Source: Myxococcus sp. RHSTA-1-4 (GTDB lineage: Bacteria > Myxococcota > Myxococcia > Myxococcales > Myxococcaceae). From it: a stretch of 64,000 nucleotides of DNA. The stretch lies in the NCBI RefSeq assembly GCF_020037125.1, contig NZ_JAIQDG010000002.1, forward strand, positions 434,001 through 498,000. Reading direction: 5' to 3'. Position 1 is the first letter of the stretch. The number at the start of each line of letters is the position of its first letter. The position numbers were made by a program, and so were the translations under genes. The notes below the pieces were generated by a model. That model did no database searches. It had not been told where the DNA came from and saw only the letters and a list, made by a program, of their open reading frames with translations. This document shows, in pieces, positions 48,160-58,400 of the stretch.

Positions 48160-49620
48160 TCACAGCACCCGCGGCAGGGGGGTGAGCATCCGTCGCAGGA
48201 AGGGGATGTCCTCGGCCAGGGCCTTGCGGCCCAGGTGGAGGGCCTTCGACGCCAGCTCCACCGAGGGCACCACGTCCAGCGGGGACAGCGTCCGCGGGAA
48301 GCGCTTGATGTGGTGCGCGTAGGGCAGGTTGGGGGCCACCGTCATCGCGGCCAGCCGCTGCAGGGGCAGCCAGAAGGGCGTGGCCAGCCGGGGCGCGAAG
48401 CCGTCCAGCCCGAGGATGAACGCGTTGCGCGTGCCGATGCGTCCCCGGGCCACCGCCTTCCACGCGGCCTTCGCGGGCAGGTTGTCCACCAGCCCACCGT
48501 CGATGAGGCGCGCCACGCCGTGCTGCGACAGGAGCCCGTCCAGCAGCGAGTGCATGCGCGGGTCCTCCCGCAGCACGTCATAGTGGATGACGCCGGGCAG
48601 GGCGGAGGAGAAGCCGGCCGCGTCCAGCGCGTCGAAGTCGGCGGTGGCGTCGTCCGCGCCCAGGTGGAGGCGGACGGTGATTTCGGGGCGGGTGAACAGC
48701 TCCGCCATGGCGCCCATGGCGGCCTGGATGCGCCGGGCCACGCCCGCGGGGTTGAGCAGGCCCAGCGGGCTGGTGCCCAGCAGGCGCTCGTAATACTCCA
48801 GCGGGCGGGGAAGCATGCCGCGGCGGATGCCGCCCACGGAGATGAGCGTGGGCAGCGGGAGGTCCCTCAGCCGCAGGCCGCTGCCCTCCGGCCCGGCGCC
48901 GAAGAAGCGCCCCAGGCCCGCGCGCAGGAACAGCCGCAGCGCCGCCGGCAGGCCGTAGCGGCTCTCCGTGGAGATGAAGCGGAACAGCTTCCGGAAGGAC
49001 AGCCCCCGGACGATGTTGATCATCTCCGTGGGGTCGAAGCGGGCCATGCGCGCACGCATGATGGCGAGGATGGCGCCCATGGACGCGCCGGCCAGCAGCC
49101 GGGGCTCCAGGCCATGCTCGTCCAGCAGGCTCATCACCCCCAGGTAGACGAACGCGGTGCCTCCACCCCCGCCGGCCACCAGCACCAGCTCCTTGTGGCG
49201 GATTTCCCGGTCCAGCGCCTCCGGGGGAACCCGCTCGCGCAGCCGCTCCGCCACCGCGTCCCGGGCCCGCGCGGCGTGCTCTCGCAGGTCCTTCACGTGG
49301 GGCACGAGCCGGTCCCGGGTCGGAGGCCGGGGGCCCCGGAGGACGGGGGCGAGGCGCCGCTCCACCTCCTCGCGGAAGGGGGTGAGCAGCGCGCCCACGC
49401 CCACGTCCAGGCCTCCGTGCTGGACCTTGTAGAGGCGCGCCAGCGACAGCGCGGTGCGGAGGATGGCCTCCTCGCGCGCGTCCAGCAGGCCCGGCGAGGC
49501 CATGGAGGCGCGGACGAGGGAGGTCTCCATCTCCTCCAGCGGCCGGGTAATCTGGAAGCGTTCCTTCAGCAGCACGGGCGGGGAGTCTCGGGGCGCACCG
49601 CGCGCCTCAGGCCTGGGCAA
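48160..49620 (-). CDS. Patatin-like phospholipase
   Basis: 486 residues if the TTG at 49620 is used; GTG at 49575 is also possible, and no ribosome-binding site decides. After a 140-residue helical N-domain the patatin core has the oxyanion loop LVAGGGGGTAFVYLG, the serine elbow GASMG, and the catalytic Asp in LIDGGLVDNLPA. The serine-aspartate dyad hydrolyses lipid acyl esters. There is no signal peptide. It is coupled to the MoxR ATPase gene, whose stop it overlaps. Confidence 0.87.
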   Translation of the reverse strand: MPRPEARGAPRDSPPVLLKERFQITRPLEEMETSLVRASMASPGLLDAREEAILRTALSLARLYKVQHGGLDVGVGALLTPFREEVERRLAPVLRGPRPPTRDRLVPHVKDLREHAARARDAVAERLRERVPPEALDREIRHKELVLVAGGGGGTAFVYLGVMSLLDEHGLEPRLLAGASMGAILAIMRARMARFDPTEMINIVRGLSFRKLFRFISTESRYGLPAALRLFLRAGLGRFFGAGPEGSGLRLRDLPLPTLISVGGIRRGMLPRPLEYYERLLGTSPLGLLNPAGVARRIQAAMGAMAELFTRPEITVRLHLGADDATADFDALDAAGFSSALPGVIHYDVLREDPRMHSLLDGLLSQHGVARLIDGGLVDNLPAKAAWKAVARGRIGTRNAFILGLDGFAPRLATPFWLPLQRLAAMTVAPNLPYAHHIKRFPRTLSPLDVVPSVELASKALHLGRKALAEDIPFLRRMLTPLPRVL

Positions 49621-50545
49621 TCTGCGGGAGGTTGGCCCGGGCCTTCTCGATGTCGCCCTCGTACTTGAGGACGAGGTTGAGCGTGGAGGCCACCATGTCC
49701 GAGGTGAGCTGCTCCGCGTTGAGCAGCGCCAGGCTCTGCGCCCAGTCCAGCGTCTCGCTGATGGAGGGCGCCTTCTTCAAGTCCAGCGCGCGGATGGCGG
49801 CCACGGCCTCCACCACCTGCTCGGCCAGCACCTGGGGCACGCCCGGCAGGCGCGCCTTGACGATGCGCAGCTCGCGCTCGCGGTCCGGGAAGTCGATGTG
49901 CAGGTGCAGGCAGCGGCGCTTGAGGGCGTCCGACAGCTCGCGCGCGTTGTTGGAGGTGAGCAGCACGCGGGGGATGTGCTTCGCGCGGAAGGTGCCCAGC
50001 TCGGGGACGGTGACGGCGTTGTCCGACAGCACCTCCAGGAGGAAGGCCTCGAACTCCGGGTCCGCCTTGTCGATTTCGTCCACCAGCAGCAGGGCGGGGC
50101 GCTCGGAGACCAGGGCGCGGAGGATGGGGCGCGGCAGCAGGAAGCGCTCGGAGAAGAACACCGCGTCGCCGGTGGCCAGCCGGTCCGCCGCCTCGGCCAG
50201 CGAGGTGGTGCCCTGCACCATGTCCCCAATCTTGTCCTTGAGCAGCTGGGTGTAGAGGAGCTGCTTGGCGTACTCCCACTCGTACAACGCCTTGGCCTCG
50301 TCCAGGCCCTCGTAGCACTGGAGCCGGATGAACTCGCGGCCCAGGGCCTGGGCCAGCGCCTTGGCCAGCTCCGTCTTGCCCACGCCCGCGGGGCCCTCCA
50401 CCAGGATGGGCTTGTCCATCCGGTCGGCCAGGAAGGCCGCCGTCGCGATTTCGGGGGAGGACAGGTATCCCACCTGCTCCAGGCGCTGCTCCGCGTCCTC
50501 CACGTTGGTGAAGGGGCGCGTCTCTGCCGTCGAAGGGGTGCTCAC
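49607..50545 (-). CDS. MoxR-family AAA+ ATPase
   Basis: 312 residues from a GTG. Walker A GPAGVGKTELAK, Walker B LLLVDEIDKADPEFEAFLLEVL, sensor 1 VLLTSNNARELSDALKRRCLHLHIDFP. The MoxR hallmarks (EYAKQLLYTQLLK; DDI-like insert) are clear. MoxR ATPases usually activate von-Willebrand-domain proteins or enzymes; here the partner gene is a patatin-like lipase instead. A VWA gene is not visible in the window. Confidence 0.9.
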   Translation of the reverse strand: MSTPSTAETRPFTNVEDAEQRLEQVGYLSSPEIATAAFLADRMDKPILVEGPAGVGKTELAKALAQALGREFIRLQCYEGLDEAKALYEWEYAKQLLYTQLLKDKIGDMVQGTTSLAEAADRLATGDAVFFSERFLLPRPILRALVSERPALLLVDEIDKADPEFEAFLLEVLSDNAVTVPELGTFRAKHIPRVLLTSNNARELSDALKRRCLHLHIDFPDRERELRIVKARLPGVPQVLAEQVVEAVAAIRALDLKKAPSISETLDWAQSLALLNAEQLTSDMVASTLNLVLKYEGDIEKARANLPQIAQA

Positions 50546-50734
50546 CCGGCAAACTTAACCGACGGCCCCCCACCCACTGCGGCAAAAATGCCAGGGTTCC
50601 GGCCCCCATCCCGCGGGCAAACCGCCTCTCTGCCCTGCAACCCGGCGTAACCACGTAGGGAAATTTTTCGCGCATCGTGGGCACACGTCGTGCATCTCTC
50701 CGCCGCAATTCCCGAAGCAGCGAGGTCAGCGGTC

Positions 50735-50956
50735 ATGGTGTGGGCGTGGTTGAGGATGGTGATGGCGGTGGCGGTGATTCTGATGCCGGGGGGCTTCCCG
50801 CTCCTGCTGGTCTACATCGCCGTGCGGACGCTCCGCTCTCGCTGGCACAACGCCCGGCTCGAGGCCCACAGCAACGGCCGCGAGGCGTCGCTGCGTGACG
50901 TCGTCGCCACGCTTCAACTCAAGGAACTGGTCCGGGAGGCCCGCGCCGCCCTCTGA
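50735..50956 (+). CDS. Small membrane protein, unknown function
   Basis: 73 residues from an ATG with GAGG at 9 nt. One membrane helix (MVMAVAVILMPGGFPLLLVYIAV) is followed by a basic and then acidic cytoplasmic tail (RTLRSRWHNARLEAH). It is divergent from the MoxR gene. No family recognised. Confidence 0.5.
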   Translation: MVWAWLRMVMAVAVILMPGGFPLLLVYIAVRTLRSRWHNARLEAHSNGREASLRDVVATLQLKELVREARAAL

Positions 50957-51136
50957 TGCACGTGCCCGGGTAGGACACGGATGTCAGGGTGGGGCCGTCC
51001 GGCCCCGGGAATCCGAAGCCTCGACGCAGCCCCTCCGAGCTGAGCCGCCACCCCGGACCGCTCCCCCACGCAGGGGAGGGGCTCCGGGGTGAAGCCGTTT
51101 CAGGGGCCGGGTGCCGGTCCTCCGGCGGGGTGCCGG

Positions 51137-51176
51137 CTTCCCGGCGGCCGGGAAGGCACCGGGAGGCCCCGGTGCC
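51137..51176 (-). terminator. Tandem hairpins after aglZ
   Basis: CTTCCCGG/CCGGGAAG (51137-51155) and GGCACCGGG/CCCGGTGCC (51155-51176), 9-nt perfect arms in the second. They lie 8 nt past the aglZ stop. No T-run. The rest of 50957-51184 holds no gene. Confidence 0.5.
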
Positions 51177-51184
51177 CCCGGGGG

Positions 51185-54100
51185 CTACTTGTCCAGCTCG
51201 TCCACCATCGACAGCCAGTCGGCGTCTTCCTTCGCGACCTCGGTGGGGATCTGCACCATGACGGTGCGGTCGGTGGGCTCGGACTCCTCGCCGAAGGCGG
51301 TGGGCGCGGGCGGGGGAGGCGCGGCCTTCTTCGCCGGGGCCGGCTTTGCCGCGGCCTTGGGAGCGGCCTTGGCCGGGGCGGCCGCCTGCGCGGGCGGGAT
51401 GACCTGGTTGACCTGGGTCCTCAGGGAGAGGTCCTCGTCCTCGGCGGGGGCGGCCTTCGCGGGGGCGGCCTTCGCGGCGGCCGGCGCGGCGGCCGCGCCG
51501 GGCTTGCTCTTGAAGCGGGCCAGCTCCAGCTCGGCGACCTTGAGCGCCTTGCTCTTCTCCTGCACGGACTGCTGCAGGCGCGCCACCTCCTGCGCCTTGA
51601 TGGCCTCGCGGCGCTCGAGCTCCGCCTTCTGCTTCGTGGCCAGGTCCTCCAGCTCCTTGAGCTGCCGCGCCTCCAGGTCCTTGCGCTCCTTCTGCGCGGT
51701 GGCGAGCCGGGCGGCGGCCTCGTTGGCCCTGGCCTCGGCGGCGGCCACCTTGGCGTTCAGCTCCTTCTCCACGCGGCCCTTGGCGCCCTGGGCGCTCTCC
51801 AGCGCCAGCTCCAGGTCCTGGATCTTCTTCGCCCGGGTGTTGAGCTGCGTCTGGAAGTCCTTGGCCTTCGCCTCCGCGTCGGCGGCGCGAGCCTGGGCCT
51901 CCTGGGTGAGCTGGGCGACGCGCTGCTCGGCCTTGGCCAGCTTCGCGGCCAGCTCGTCCGCCGCGCGCTTCGCCTCGGCGCGCTCGTGCGCCGCCTGCTG
52001 TGCCTGCTGCTGGAGCTTCGCCTCGCTCTGCTGGAGGTGGCCGGCCAGCTCGTTGCGCTCGGCGGTGAGCTTCTGCTGCGCGGCCCCGGCGGCGCGGAGC
52101 TGCTCCTCGCGGTCGGCGAGCGCCTTCTTGCCCAGCTCGAGCTGGTTGTTGAGGCCGGCCATCTGCTGGCCCAGCGCGTCCGCCTGGCGCCTGGCGTCGG
52201 TGGCCTGCTGCTGGAGCTTCGCCTCCATCGCCTTGAGCTGCTCGGTGCGGGTGGCCACCTCGCGGTTGAGCACCTCGGCCTGACGCATCTTCTCCTGCGT
52301 CACCTGCGTGAGCTTGCGGAGCGTGTCCGACAGCTCCTTGCCCTTGCCGGCCAGGTCGTTCTGGAGGAGCTCCTCGCGGCGCTGCGACTCCTCGGTGAGC
52401 GTGTGCAGCCGCTCCTCGAGGCTCGCCCGCGCGTTCTCCACCTGCGCGAGCTGGGCGGTCAGCTGCGTCACCTCGGCGACGCGGGTGCCCAGCTCGTGCT
52501 TGGTGAGGGTGAGCTGCTCGCCCAGCTCCTCGCCCTGGTTGCGCGCCTCGTCGAGCTGCGCCTCCAGCGAGGCCTGGGTGTTGGCCGCCGCCTGCTTCGT
52601 GGCGATGTGGGCCTGCTGCTCGCGGCCCAGCGTGTCGCGCGTGGCGGCGAGCTGCGCCTGCGTCTGCTCCAGCGTCTGGGTGGTGGCCTCCAGCTCGGCG
52701 CGCAGCCCGTCGCGCTCGCCGGTGAGCGCTTCAATCTGCGCGCTCGTCTCGGCGGCCAGCTTCTCGTGCGCGGCCCGCTCGGCCTCGTAGTTGCCCAGCG
52801 TCTCGGACAGGTCGCCGCGCAGCTGGCCAATCTGGCCGGTGAGGTCCTGCTCCAGCGCGTCCTTCGCCGCGCCCAGGGCCTGCAGCTCCGCCGTGCGCTG
52901 GTCGCGCTCGTGCGTGGTGCGGGCCAGGGCGTTGTTCGTGTCCTGGAGCGCGTCGCGCGTCTCCCCCAGCTCGGCCTGGAGCGCGTCGCGCTGGGCGGTG
53001 GTGCTGCCCAGCTGCTCGCGCGTCTCCTCCAGCGCGGCCTGCGTCTGCGTCAGCGTCTGGCTGGTGGCCTCCAGCTCGCCGCGCGTCTCCGCCAGCGTGC
53101 CTTCCGTCTGGGACAGCCGGGACTGCGTGTCCGCCAGCGCCGCTTCCGTGCGGGCCAGCGTGTCCTGCGTCTGCGCCAGCGTCTGGCTGGTGGCCTCCAG
53201 CTCGCCACGGGTGTCGGCCAGCGCCTCCTCCGTCTGGGAGAGGCGGGCCTGCGTGTCCGTCAGCGTCTGGCTGGTGGCCTCCAGCTCGCCGCGCGTCTCG
53301 GAGAGCGTCTGCTCGGTGCGGGCGAGGGTGCCCTGGGTGTCCGCGAGCGTCTGCTCGGTCTGGGCCAGGGTGTCCTGCGTCTGCGCCAGTGTCTGGCTGG
53401 TGGCCTCGAGGTTGCCGCTCAGCTCGGCGATGCGCTCGTCGCGCGCCGCCACGTCGCCTTGCAGGGCCTCGATGGTGGCCTCGCGCTGGGCGACGGTCTC
53501 CTCCAGCGCGGCCACGCGCGCCTGGAGCTGCTCGCCCGTGCGCTGCGACTCCTCGAGCTGCTGGGTGAGCGCCTGGATCTGGCCGGTGAGGTCCGCCTCC
53601 AGCTCGGCCTTGGCGGAGCGCAGCTCCTCGAGCTGCCGGGAGAGGTCCGCCTCCAGCGCGTCCTTGGCCTCGCCCAGGGCCTGCAGCTCGGCGGTGAGCT
53701 CGGCCTCGCGGTCCGCCAGGTGCGTCTTGACGGCCTCGACTTCGCCCTCCAGCTCGCCGATGCGCTCCAGGTGCTGCTGGATGTTGGCGTTGAGCTCCGC
53801 CTCGCTCTGCTCGCTGCGGGCGATGGTCTCCGACAGCTCGCGCTCCAGGGCGCCAATCTTCGCGTCGCGGTCCTCGACGCGCTGGGTGAGCTCGGTCTCC
53901 TGGGCGTCCTTGTCCAGCCGGAGCTGGTCGCGCTCGCTGGTGGTGCGCGCGAGGTCCGACTCCAGGTCCGCCACCTGCTGCGAGAGGCGGGCCTCCAGGG
54001 CGTCCTTCTCGGCGTTCAGCCGGACGATTTCCGCGTCCGCCTGGGCGCCGTGCTCCTCGGCCTTGGTGGAGCGGGCCTCCAGGGCGCGCACGGTGGAGTC

Positions 54101-55369
54101 GCGCTCCTGCTCCGTCTCCTGGAGCCGGTCCTGGAGGGCCTGAATCTCTCCGCCCAGCTCGGCGTAGCGCTGGTCGCGCTCGCTGACGGTGCGGGCCAGC
54201 TCCGCCTCGAAGTCGTCACCGCGCTTGCCCAGCCGGGCGATCTCCGCCTCGTGGGCGCGCAGCGCGTCCTGGAGCTTCTGCTCCTTGACCTCGAACTCCA
54301 GCGTGACGACGCCGAGGTGCTTCTCCAGCTTGTCGTACTCGCCGCGGAGGTTCTCCAGCTCCGAGGCGCGGCGCGCCAGCTCGTCCTCGCGGTTGTGGAC
54401 CTCCTTGCGAAGGACGTTGATGTCCTTCTCCTTGGAGGCGACGACCTCGATGAGGTCCTTCTCCGCGGAGAACTTCTGGAGGAGCAGGTCGTCCACGGCG
54501 GCGCCGTGCTCGCGCTCCTTCTGGAGCATGGCCTGCTGGGCCTCGTTGAAGCGGCGGAGCAGGTCGTCCACCTGCATCTTGAGCCCTTGCAGCTCCACGT
54601 CCTTCTCGTGGAGCCGGTCCTCGCCGGACAGGAGCTCGCGCTCGCGCACGCCCCAGATTTCGGAGATGCGGGCGAGCTGGGCCTCGCGCGTCTTCAGCTC
54701 GTCGCGGAGGATTTGAATCTTGCCCTCGGGGGTGCCCATCAGCTCGCGGCGCGGAGGCGGGCGCTTGAGCTGGCGGGACTCGGCGAGCAGCTCCGCCTTG
54801 CGGTCCGCGATGGACTGGAAGGCGCGGTCGAGGAAGGCGCGGTCCTCGTCCGTCATCGCGCTGCGGCGCTCGCGCTTGGGCAGCTTGGGAGGGCCGCCGG
54901 CGCTGGTGCGGATGGGGGGCGGCATGGGCGGCGGCGCCTCGCGGGGCGTGTTGCCGGCGAGCGCCGCGTCCAGGGACGCGTCCGACTCGTCGGTGCCCGG
55001 CGGGACGATGCCGTGGCTCATGGACGCGAGCTCGCCCATTTCGAAGGGGATGACGAGGTAGCCGTCCGCGGCGCCCGGCGTCTGGCGGTGCTGCGCCAGG
55101 CCGTCCACCCCGGTGTCGGAGGAGAGCAGGAGGACCTTGAGATTCTGTCCCCACTTGCCCTTCTTGATCTGACCGCAGAGAACGAAGCCGGATTGATCCG
55201 GCAGCTCGGCGCGCAGGACGACCAGATCCGGCCGACGCTTCTCCAGCTCGCGCTGTGCGTCTGACGCCGTCGCCGCCATGGCCGTTTGGTACCCCGCGCT
55301 CTTGAGCACGGTGGCCATGCTGAGGGCGAATTCATTCTGGCTTTCGACGATGAGGACCCGACGCTCCAT
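51185..55369 (-). CDS. aglZ: AglZ, pseudo-receiver/coiled-coil gliding-motility protein
   Basis: 1,394 residues, against about 1,395 known for M. xanthus AglZ. Residues 1-120 form a receiver fold (RVLIVESQNEFALSMATVLKSAGY), but the phospho-Asp position is Arg (PDLVVLRAELP) and the conserved Lys is lost (LVIPFEM), so it is a pseudo-receiver. A Pro-rich linker (about 125-180) leads to a coiled coil of over 1,100 residues. The last 100 are Ala/Pro-rich, ending VMVQIPTEVAKEDADWL. AglZ binds MglA and assembles the adventurous (A) gliding motor at focal adhesions in the cytoplasm. The start has AAAGGG upstream. Confidence 0.92.
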   Translation of the reverse strand: MERRVLIVESQNEFALSMATVLKSAGYQTAMAATASDAQRELEKRRPDLVVLRAELPDQSGFVLCGQIKKGKWGQNLKVLLLSSDTGVDGLAQHRQTPGAADGYLVIPFEMGELASMSHGIVPPGTDESDASLDAALAGNTPREAPPPMPPPIRTSAGGPPKLPKRERRSAMTDEDRAFLDRAFQSIADRKAELLAESRQLKRPPPRRELMGTPEGKIQILRDELKTREAQLARISEIWGVRERELLSGEDRLHEKDVELQGLKMQVDDLLRRFNEAQQAMLQKEREHGAAVDDLLLQKFSAEKDLIEVVASKEKDINVLRKEVHNREDELARRASELENLRGEYDKLEKHLGVVTLEFEVKEQKLQDALRAHEAEIARLGKRGDDFEAELARTVSERDQRYAELGGEIQALQDRLQETEQERDSTVRALEARSTKAEEHGAQADAEIVRLNAEKDALEARLSQQVADLESDLARTTSERDQLRLDKDAQETELTQRVEDRDAKIGALERELSETIARSEQSEAELNANIQQHLERIGELEGEVEAVKTHLADREAELTAELQALGEAKDALEADLSRQLEELRSAKAELEADLTGQIQALTQQLEESQRTGEQLQARVAALEETVAQREATIEALQGDVAARDERIAELSGNLEATSQTLAQTQDTLAQTEQTLADTQGTLARTEQTLSETRGELEATSQTLTDTQARLSQTEEALADTRGELEATSQTLAQTQDTLARTEAALADTQSRLSQTEGTLAETRGELEATSQTLTQTQAALEETREQLGSTTAQRDALQAELGETRDALQDTNNALARTTHERDQRTAELQALGAAKDALEQDLTGQIGQLRGDLSETLGNYEAERAAHEKLAAETSAQIEALTGERDGLRAELEATTQTLEQTQAQLAATRDTLGREQQAHIATKQAAANTQASLEAQLDEARNQGEELGEQLTLTKHELGTRVAEVTQLTAQLAQVENARASLEERLHTLTEESQRREELLQNDLAGKGKELSDTLRKLTQVTQEKMRQAEVLNREVATRTEQLKAMEAKLQQQATDARRQADALGQQMAGLNNQLELGKKALADREEQLRAAGAAQQKLTAERNELAGHLQQSEAKLQQQAQQAAHERAEAKRAADELAAKLAKAEQRVAQLTQEAQARAADAEAKAKDFQTQLNTRAKKIQDLELALESAQGAKGRVEKELNAKVAAAEARANEAAARLATAQKERKDLEARQLKELEDLATKQKAELERREAIKAQEVARLQQSVQEKSKALKVAELELARFKSKPGAAAAPAAAKAAPAKAAPAEDEDLSLRTQVNQVIPPAQAAAPAKAAPKAAAKPAPAKKAAPPPPAPTAFGEESEPTDRTVMVQIPTEVAKEDADWLSMVDELDK
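53040..53420 (-). repeat. Internal heptad repeats in aglZ
   Basis: The segment GELEATSQTL recurs four times, separated by TQDTLAQTEQTLADTQ-like heptads. In DNA the block gtctggctggtggcctcc recurs. It is part of the coiled coil and prone to copy-number change. Confidence 0.75.
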
Positions 55370-55468
55370 GAAGCCCTTTGACCCGGAAAAAGTGCTGTGA
55401 AAACCGCAGCATCCTATCGGGCGCGTGTAACGCTTGGAAAGTTTATGGGTGGTGCTCGGTTGGCTGCT

Positions 55469-58400
55469 TCACGAGCTCTTGCCGCGAACGACGCCTGGTG
55501 CACGCGTCGGAGGCTGGCGGGAGGGTTGGGTGTCCTCGTCCCGACCGGGGAAGGTCGTGGGGGGCGTAGGCCTGTCGAAACGGATGCCGTCGGGTGGACA
55601 GTAGCCGTGGGCGAGCTGGGCGAACCAGGGATTCAGTGACGAGGGCACGGGCTCGGGCGCGGGGCCCTCGTCCACGGGGGCCTGCTCGGATTCCACCTCG
55701 TGCAGCTCTGCTTCATCGAGCAGGCGAGCGGCGCCAGTGGCGGAGACCTCGGCGTCCTCCACCTCGTCGCTGCTGATCTCGTCCGGCTCGTCCAGACGTG
55801 GGCGCGAGTGCGCGGGAGTCGCAGTGCCATCGGTGCCATCGTCGATGGGCTGTGCCTCGTCCTCGGAAATTTCCTCGGGCTCGTCCTCCGTGCCGGCCGC
55901 CGCGGGGACGGAGGCCTTCAGGGAGGGTGGGACGACCGGGCGAGAGACGGGCGTGAGGCGGGGCGGCTCCGTCGGCGTGAGCTGCGGCGGGCGCTGGCGG
56001 GGAACGGGAGGCGGCGCGGCCGCGCGGGGCGGCAGCGCGGGCGGGCGCTCCAGCTCGGAGGTGACGAGGCCTCCGCGAATCTGCGGGAGCTTCTCCCCGT
56101 CCGTGGACGCGGCGCTGGGGCGGAGCACCGGGGGCGGGCGCTCCGGCTCGGAGGCGGAGGCCCCGCCGCGAATCACCGGCGGGAGCACCGTCTCCTGGGT
56201 GGGCGTTCGTGGGCGCTCCATGTCGGAGGTGGGCCCGGCGGCGCGGAGCACCGGGGGGATGACCGTCTCCTGAGAGGGAGGGCCGCCGCGGATGACAGGA
56301 GGGAGCGCCGTCTCCTGAGTGGAGGAGCGAGAGCGCTCGGGTTCGGAGGCGGATGCGCCACCGCGGATTGCCGGGGGAAGCGCCGGCTCGGAGGAGGCCG
56401 CCCCGCCACGGATGGGCGGAAGGGGGGCCGGCTCCTGGCTGGAGGCGCGCGGGCGCTCCGGCTCGATGGCCGAGGTCCCACGGGACGGGGTGGCCAGGGG
56501 GGCGATGCGCCTCGAGGGCGTCTCCACCCGGGCCGAGGTGCTGCGACTGCTGAGTGCGGGGATGGAGGTGCGCGAAGGCGAGGACGCGCGGCTGGTGGAG
56601 GACTGCGTGAGCGACTCCTCCCGCATGAGCAGCGCCTCGGGCACCTTGACGATGGGCGTGGGGGCCGGAGGCTCATCATCGCGGTACGGCGTGACAGCCG
56701 AGCGGCCCGTGGAAGCCGGAGCGTCCTCGCGAGTCGCAACAACGGTCGCGCGGAACGCCACGGGCGTTGGAGCCTCCTCGCGAGTCGAACCCCGGACGGC
56801 GGGCGCCGGTGGCTCCTCGCGAGTCGCGCCGAGCGGCGCGCGCGCCCCGAACGCGGCGAAGGGGGCCTCCTCTCGGGGATACGGGCCGGGCGCGCGAGTG
56901 ATGGGCGTCGGCGCCGGAGGCTCCTCGGAGTCCGGAGGCGCCGGGGCGCGGACCACGGGCGTGGGGGCCGGAGGCTCCTCGGAGTCGATGGAGGCCGGCG
57001 CGCGGACGACCGGCGTCGGCGCCGGAGGCTCCTCGGGGGCGGCGGGGGCACGGACGACCGGCGTGGGGGCCGGAGGCTCCTCATCACCCGAAGTGCCGGA
57101 GCTCCGGATGGCGGGCGTGGGCGGTTCCTCCGCGAGAGACGGCGGCTCACCGGCTCCCGTGTCCGCCCGCCCCGAGGTGGGCGATGCCGTCTCCCCCATC
57201 ATCGAAGACAGGGACTCGCTCACCTCGACGGTGGACGGCGACGGCGCGCTCTCGCGCAGGGGCAGGCCCATCACCACGGGAGGCCCGGAGGGCTGCTCCT
57301 CCAGCTCCGTCTTGACGAGGCGCGTATCGACTCCCTCGTCCAGCACCTGGCCCATCACCAGCGGCAGCTCCTCGCGCGAGGGCTCGTTGCTGGCGGGCGG
57401 GGCCGAGGCCCGGGTACCAGGGGGCTCGGGCTTCCGGGTCACCGGAGTGCCTTCCGGCGGCAGCAGGGCCGCCAGCCGGTTGGTGGGCGTGCCCGTCACC
57501 GTGGTGGGGGAGGGAAGGTCATCCTCGCCGCGAGGCGCCACCGGCACCGAGCGCTTGTCCAGCAGCGAGTCATAGAGGTCCAGGAGCTTCCCGCGGATGA
57601 GCCCCGCGTCGAGCACCTCCTCCGCGTGCGCGCGCGCCTTGCGCCCCAGCTCCACCCGGCGGGGGACGTCGCGCGCCAGCTCGACGATGTGCTGGGCCAG
57701 GGCCTGCGTGTCTCCCGGCGGGAAGAAGAGGGCCGTCCCCGGGGGAATCAGCTCGCGCGTGACGGGCAGGTCCGCCGCGATGACGGGCCGGCCGGCGGCG
57801 AAGTACTCGGACACCTTCGCGAGGGGGCCCCCTTGCTGCCGGTTGCGCTCCACGTCGTCCATCGGCAGCACGCCCACATCCGCCAGCGCGAGCACCTTGG
57901 CCAGGTCGTCGTGGGCGACGGGCGGCTGGAACTCCACCCGCTCCTGAAGCCCCAGCTCCTTCACCAGGTCATCCAGGTGCGGCTGCCAGTCCGCGTGCCG
58001 TGCGCCCACCAGCGTGAGGCGCACGTCCGCCTGCCGGACCGCCAGCGCCATGGCCCGCAGCAGCGTGGGCAGGCCCTGCCATCCCACCTGGCTGCCCAGG
58101 TACATCAGCCGCAGCGGCTGGCCGTCCGGGATGCCCAGCACGTCCGGGGCATACGGCTGGAGGTCCACGGGCGCGCGGAGCACGTGGATGAGCTCCTCGC
58201 TCGCTCCGAGCGACTGGATATGGGCTCGCGTGGTCCGCGAGCCGGTGATGATGAGGTCCGCGTTCATCAGGCAGAACAGCTCCTGCCTGCGGACCTTCGA
58301 CAGGAAGCGGCGGTCCCCCTCCGTCTGCGGGTGCGTGTAGCGCAGCTCCTGCGACGGGAAGGTCTGCGCCTCATAGATGAGGCGGTAGCCGTAGTCCGCC

